Of a stretch of DNA of 64,000 nucleotides, positions 61,287-64,000 are shown piece by piece. Location of the stretch: contig NZ_NFJR01000001.1 of NCBI RefSeq assembly GCF_002159975.1, positions 558,001 to 622,000 of the forward strand, read 5' to 3'. Position 1 is the stretch's first letter; each line of letters starts with the position of its first letter. The notes under the pieces were generated by a model, which was not told the DNA's origin, made no database searches, and saw only the letters and a program-made list of their open reading frames with translations. The position numbers and the translations under genes are program-made. Origin of the DNA: Barnesiella sp. An22 (GTDB lineage Bacteria; Bacteroidota; Bacteroidia; Bacteroidales; Barnesiellaceae).

Positions 61287-62438
61287 TCAGTTTCTCAGGT
61301 AGACAATCTTGTCGGCCTTGCGAGAGCCGTCGGTATAGACAGTAACCTTGATGACCAAGCTACCCTCTTGCGGCTCGGCAAGTTTGCGACCATCGATGGC
61401 ATAGTAGTCGATGTGCGAAACCTCTTTTTCGACATTAGTCATGGAGGGAGCCTCGATAGCCGAGATGTCGGTCTTGGAGACGTCGTAAGTCACGTTTACC
61501 GTTTTGACAAACTCGTAGAACTGATTCTCATCGACCATGATGCCGCTCTCGCTATATTTGGCTACCCAAATAGCCATGGGGTCGATGGCGATTTCGCCTT
61601 TTTCGAGGTCGATCGAGGCACGCACCTTGCCATAGTTATTGGTTCCGGAATAGGCTACTTTGGTGGGCATATTGGTATCTTCGTCATACTCGCAGCCAGT
61701 GAGGATACGGTAATTCCCATCATTGGCCTGCCCGGTGAGGGTATAGCCAAACCACACTTTACCGGCTGTGCGATCGATGGTTCCGCTCAGGTGCACGCCA
61801 TAGCCATACTGGTCGGCCTGCAAAACGTTGTAAATATCGATGTTGTTGCCCGAGATGGTGACGTAGGAAGGACGTGATTCGATATACTCGTCCTGTTCAT
61901 CGGCTGTTCCTACATATGAGGTATTGTTGGTAGTCCCATTGCAACGAGCAATGCGCGAGCCGCTGGAGAAAACGGACATTTGCATTTCTTCTCCTTGTAT
62001 GGCCACGAGCATCAAATCGGAATTACACTCCCAAACGTTGTTGCCGATATATTTGTATTCGATGGGGCGCATGATTACCTCTTCGTCCTCGGTATTCCAG
62101 GGATAGAGATAAATCAAATAGGATCCAAAGTAATCGAACACAGGGGTCCCGGCGGGGATACTTATCTTGCCGGTCGTCTCGCTATACTCGGCTTTGAAAT
62201 CGAGGCAGTTTCTCATATAAAATCCGCTGAGTGTAATCGAGTCGTTGTCAGCCGGCTCGATGGTGAACGGCTTCATCGACGCGAGGCTTTTCACGCCATT
62301 ATAGGATTGTGAATTTAAAACGATGAAATCGCCTGTCATTTCACTCATCGAGGGGACTGTCGTTGTTTCTTGTGCGCAAACCGATGCGGCAGCGGCCACT
62401 GCGGTGACCAGCATAAACTGTTTAAACATTTTCTGCAT
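61287..62438 (-). CDS. secreted protein with Bacteroidota-type C-terminal tail, unknown
   Basis: 383 aa with a signal peptide (FMLVTAVAAAASVCAQ). The body is beta-rich (GDFIVLNSQSYNGVKSL; YKYIGNNVWECNSDLMLV; YRILTGCEYDEDTNMPTKVA), similar in feel to calycin-like or lipocalin-like exported proteins. The end (YYAIDGRKLAEPQEGSLVIK, then ADKIVYLRN) resembles the short sorting-tail-like endings common on Bacteroidales secreted proteins. It follows the S8 protease gene by 9 bases on the same strand, so it may be its inhibitor, substrate or partner. No family assigned. Confidence 0.65.
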   Translation of the reverse strand: MQKMFKQFMLVTAVAAAASVCAQETTTVPSMSEMTGDFIVLNSQSYNGVKSLASMKPFTIEPADNDSITLSGFYMRNCLDFKAEYSETTGKISIPAGTPVFDYFGSYLIYLYPWNTEDEEVIMRPIEYKYIGNNVWECNSDLMLVAIQGEEMQMSVFSSGSRIARCNGTTNNTSYVGTADEQDEYIESRPSYVTISGNNIDIYNVLQADQYGYGVHLSGTIDRTAGKVWFGYTLTGQANDGNYRILTGCEYDEDTNMPTKVAYSGTNNYGKVRASIDLEKGEIAIDPMAIWVAKYSESGIMVDENQFYEFVKTVNVTYDVSKTDISAIEAPSMTNVEKEVSHIDYYAIDGRKLAEPQEGSLVIKVTVYTDGSRKADKIVYLRN

Positions 62439-62447
62439 TTTATTAAT

Positions 62448-64000
62448 TTATTGAACAATTATCTTTTTTACCATTGATTTTGTATTTCCACCCATGATGC
62501 GCAGCATGTATATGCCTGCGGCAAAGTCATTGAGGTCGACTGTCACCTCTTCGCCGGCAGCAACCTTGCCAATGGCACGGGTAGCGACACAGGCGCCTTG
62601 CAGGTTATACAGTTGCAAGGCTACCTGACTGTCGTCATAACCGAAGAGCACCCGCACACAGTTGCCATCGTTGACTACCAGATGCGAGCGGTTGTCGGCC
62701 AGACTCGGCTCAATGCCGCTTTCGTAACGGATACACTCTTTGATACCTGCATAAGCATCGATTTTACCATAGCCCCAGAGGTTGGAGGGCAAGGTCTCGC
62801 CCGTGAAGGAGTCGTGGCGTGCGGTAGCCTGCATGATTTCGCGGGCATACTCGGGAGTCAGGCCGGGGAAGGCCTGCAACCAGGTAGCCATTACACCTGT
62901 CACAAAGGGCGAGGCCATCGAGGTACCCTGCATATAGCCGAACTCATATTTCTTGTCGTTCCATGTAACGGTGCTGTACTTGAGCTTGCTGCCCGAGTAG
63001 TAGCTCGAGAGCGACGAGATGATGTAGGTACCGGGGGCGGCAATGTCGGGTTTCACACGACCGTCGGCCGTGGGACCCTTGCTCGAGAAGGAGGCCAGGG
63101 CGTCTAACGTCTCGCCCGAATAGGAGGGTATGCCGTATTGCGTGCAGTGGTCGCGAGAGACATAAGCCCCTACCGAGATGATGCGTTTGCCGGTGCCGCC
63201 CAGCTCGTCCATGGACGACTGGTCGTTGCCGTCGAGGAATCCGGGACGGTCGTAGCTGCTGAGCGAAGTGGTGAACTCGTCGGTCCACAGGTGTATCGTG
63301 CCGGGATTGGACGAGATGATGTAGAAGCCGCGGTCGTAGCCCTCGGTGATGGAGTAAAAGTCGGGAGCGAGAATGAGGTGGGTTTTCCCGTTGACGGGAT
63401 TGATTTCACCCTCGACGCCCAGACTGCCCCACACGCCGTCGACATTGGTATCAAAGGTGTATATGGTGTTTTCACACACGGTGGAGTTGAATCGGGAGGG
63501 TTCGTATGTACGCTCTACCTTGTTTTCCTTGATGTTGTAAACGATGGGCACAAAGGAGACGTCCATGCCGGGGTCGCACCACACCTCGACGGTACCATAC
63601 TGCCCGTCGATATAGTTGAAGTCGAAGAATGTGGCCAGCGTGTCGGGCTCATTGCCTTCGAAGGTCTTGCTCACGTGGTATTTCGTACCGCCGCTGTTGC
63701 CGCTGGAACCTACCAGCAGGCGGCCCGGGCCTTGCAGCTCGTCGGCCAGGCGGTCGAAGGTAGAGGAGCCGTCGCGCGGTCCCCAGTAGGAACCCAGGCT
63801 CAGGTTCACCACGCAGGGTTTGCCTACCGACTGGGCATAGTCGAAGATGTATTTCACACCGTCGATGATGGCCGTGTTGTCGCCCGTGTACATATCCTTG
63901 CTGTTGTACGAAACCAATACGATGTCGGCATCGGTAGCTACACCGTAGAGACCTTTGTTGTCGGTATTGTCGGCACCGGCAGCGATACCCAGCACGTGGG
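62448..64000 (-). CDS. subtilisin-like (S8) secreted serine protease, N-terminus beyond right edge
   Basis: About 517 residues are in the window; the frame is open to the right edge, where it starts in HVLGIAAGADNTD, so the catalytic His of HGTHV lies at the border and the Asp beyond it. Visible features: the oxyanion Asn region (SSGNSGGTKYH), PDIAAPGTYIISS, and the catalytic Ser segment GTSMASPFVTGVMATWL. The C-terminal 80 residues (VALQLYNLQGACVATRAI; FAAGIYMLRIMGGNTKSM) form a Por-secretion-tail-like domain, suggesting T9SS-type or surface export. Degrades extracellular proteins. The secreted-protein gene follows in the same operon. Confidence 0.92.
   Translation of the reverse strand, partial: HVLGIAAGADNTDNKGLYGVATDADIVLVSYNSKDMYTGDNTAIIDGVKYIFDYAQSVGKPCVVNLSLGSYWGPRDGSSTFDRLADELQGPGRLLVGSSGNSGGTKYHVSKTFEGNEPDTLATFFDFNYIDGQYGTVEVWCDPGMDVSFVPIVYNIKENKVERTYEPSRFNSTVCENTIYTFDTNVDGVWGSLGVEGEINPVNGKTHLILAPDFYSITEGYDRGFYIISSNPGTIHLWTDEFTTSLSSYDRPGFLDGNDQSSMDELGGTGKRIISVGAYVSRDHCTQYGIPSYSGETLDALASFSSKGPTADGRVKPDIAAPGTYIISSLSSYYSGSKLKYSTVTWNDKKYEFGYMQGTSMASPFVTGVMATWLQAFPGLTPEYAREIMQATARHDSFTGETLPSNLWGYGKIDAYAGIKECIRYESGIEPSLADNRSHLVVNDGNCVRVLFGYDDSQVALQLYNLQGACVATRAIGKVAAGEEVTVDLNDFAAGIYMLRIMGGNTKSMVKKIIVQ

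Noticed and set aside
1-64000. CRISPR arrays, tRNA and rRNA genes
   Set aside because: No regularly spaced direct repeats and no tRNA or rRNA sequence signatures found by reading.

Overview
The window is chromosomal DNA of a gut-type Bacteroidales bacterium (Bacteroidota). Evidence: SusC/SusD pairs, a hybrid two-component regulator, BACON-domain lipoproteins, FecI/FecR-type sigma/anti-sigma pairs, Bacteroidota -7 promoter boxes (TAnnTTTG), a UpxY-type NusG paralogue and a Bacteroidota-type tyrosine recombinase. Species cannot be fixed from the sequence. No rRNA, tRNA or CRISPR array was seen.

Layout. (1) 1-6.4 kb: part of a probable fructan/fructose utilisation locus: SusC-like receptor (cut by the left edge), a hybrid two-component sensor, an MFS sugar permease and a PfkB fructokinase. 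(2) 6.6-8.6 kb: an AlkZ-related winged-helix protein and an AbiH-family phage-defence protein. (3) 8.8-19.0 kb: a glycan-uptake locus: divergent ECF sigma and FecR anti-sigma, then SusC (with STN domain), SusD, a NAGPA-type phosphodiester glycosidase and a BACON/beta-helix lipoprotein. (4) 19.2-21.0 kb: flavodoxin-like lipoprotein, glutaredoxin-like protein, YqiA-like esterase. (5) 21.1-27.8 kb: a complete type I restriction-modification system hsdM-hsdS-hsdR. (6) 27.9-59.4 kb: one apparently continuous leftward operon of 28 genes. (7) 59.4-61.0 kb: an invertible DNA segment and its tyrosine recombinase. (8) 61.2-64.0 kb: a secreted protein and an S8 protease cut by the right edge.

The main discovery is region 6-7. 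The operon encodes a Bacteroidota-type type VI secretion system (ClpV, TssB, TssC, two TssD/Hcp, VgrG, PAAR-like, TssG, TssK, TssE, TssF) with a DUF2235 lipase-type effector and a probable immunity protein. Interleaved with these is a full set of ubiquitin-system parts: a beta-grasp ubiquitin-like protein ending in Gly, an E1-like activating enzyme, an E2-like conjugating enzyme, a membrane protein with a RING-H2-like finger and an FHA-like domain, and a membrane protein with an intact JAMM deubiquitinase motif. A transmembrane Ser/Thr kinase and a PP2C phosphatase complete a second, phosphorylation-based layer. The RING and JAMM domains sit on signal-peptide-bearing membrane proteins, and I recognise none of the usual TssN-TssR envelope proteins of Bacteroidota T6SS. 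This suggests that ubiquitin-like conjugation is built into the secretion apparatus.

Control looks like that of Bacteroides capsule loci. The first gene is a UpxY-like NusG antiterminator. Upstream, two perfect 18-bp inverted repeats flank a segment carrying a consensus -7 box that, as sequenced, points away from the operon (OFF); inversion would aim it at the antiterminator about 60 bp from its start codon. The recombinase gene lies immediately beside the segment. The operon is visibly more AT-rich than its flanks, consistent with acquisition.
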